Shown here: positions 63,863-64,000 of the stretch, piece after piece | Layout: each line of letters opens with the position of its first letter | Position numbering within the stretch: the first letter of the stretch is position 1 | Assembly (NCBI GenBank): GCA_009731375.1 | Contig: BJOX01000059.1 | Coordinates: 1,091,087-1,155,086, forward strand | From: Paulinella micropora | Lineage: Eukaryota > Cercozoa > Imbricatea > Euglyphida | Direction of reading: 5' to 3' | Length of the DNA stretch: 64,000 nucleotides | Made by a program: the position numbers and the translations under genes | The notes under the pieces: model-generated | Told to the model about the DNA's origin: nothing | Seen by the model: only the letters and a program-made list of their open reading frames with translations | The model's database searches: none

Positions 63863-64000
63863 GCAGCAAGTTGCGACCGTTGAAAAGTTCTTTTTGCCTG
63901 CCTACAAGGACGGCAAGCTCGCCGCGTACGTCCAGAGCGAAGCTGGCATCTGGTTTGAGCTGGCCGCCAAGACTCGTGCTCCGACTCCCGCCCTGCAACA
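63723..64000 (+). CDS. Partial gene running off the window
   Basis: A second frame opens at ATG 63,723, overlaps the previous ORF, and stays open to the end. It encodes a helical protein (RQALQKLFADLETVLDNWGL; VATVEKFFLPAYKDGKLAAY). It may start here, or be an exon fused to the upstream membrane protein. No family is recognised. Confidence 0.5.
   Translation, partial: MTSSGGLTKRQALQKLFADLETVLDNWGLLSAGESKDLRMQWNLGLEQQVATVEKFFLPAYKDGKLAAYVQSEAGIWFELAAKTRAPTPALQ

Overview
The window is a eukaryotic nuclear scaffold carrying two integrated or co-assembled DNA-virus elements. The evidence for a eukaryote is GT-AG introns of 54-65 nt, very long (TAC)n, (GATA)n and (CATA)n arrays, a MITE, and N gaps beside homopolymers. 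I cannot name the species. Very short introns point to a compact-intron protist, alga or fungus-like microbe.

1-15,360 is host-type DNA. It holds a partial minus-strand exon, a multi-exon gene whose introns seem to contain the giant TAC/AT repeats (about 3,000-7,206), a transposon-associated multi-exon gene ending in a RanBP2-type zinc finger (7,913-10,965), a TA-flanked MITE and several stretches without genes.

15,361-37,993 is an AT-rich, decayed Polinton-like virus (PLV/Polinton). Its terminal inverted repeats are about 0.8-2 kb and have microsatellites inside them. It carries a broken RVE integrase, an S74-peptidase fibre, several GIY-YIG nuclease fragments, an intact packaging ATPase, an adenain/Ulp1-type maturation protease, the minor and double-jelly-roll major capsid genes, and a gutted protein-primed DNA polymerase B. 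Most genes carry stops or frameshifts. A composite ~125-bp intergenic module directly abuts three start codons.

38,560-64,000 is a GC-rich viral element with mostly intact genes, and it runs off the right edge. It begins with an array of eight ~59-bp imperfect palindromes. A family-A-like (TV-Pol type) polymerase fused to a UL9/herpes origin-binding-like SF2 helicase follows; an exact 2,089-bp duplication at a 10-N gap inside it is probably an assembly error. Next come ribonucleotide reductase large subunit, an SSB-like protein, a sliding-clamp-like protein, an FCS-type zinc-finger (VLTF2-like) protein, a VLTF3-like late transcription factor, a tyrosine recombinase resembling telomere resolvases, an F-box protein, an A32-type packaging ATPase and a run of tandem plus-strand genes that may encode virion proteins. 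VLTF3 has one intron and the ATPase has two; these introns match the host intron sizes. A TCTTGT motif sits 23-36 nt upstream of seven start codons.

Taken together, the GC-rich element looks like a Nucleocytoviricota-related virus with an unusual replication module: TV-Pol/UL9 helicase, a possible hairpin-telomere resolvase and a palindrome array. It lies about 1 kb from a degraded PLV, a class of virus that can parasitise such large viruses. No major capsid gene of the larger virus is visible in this window.
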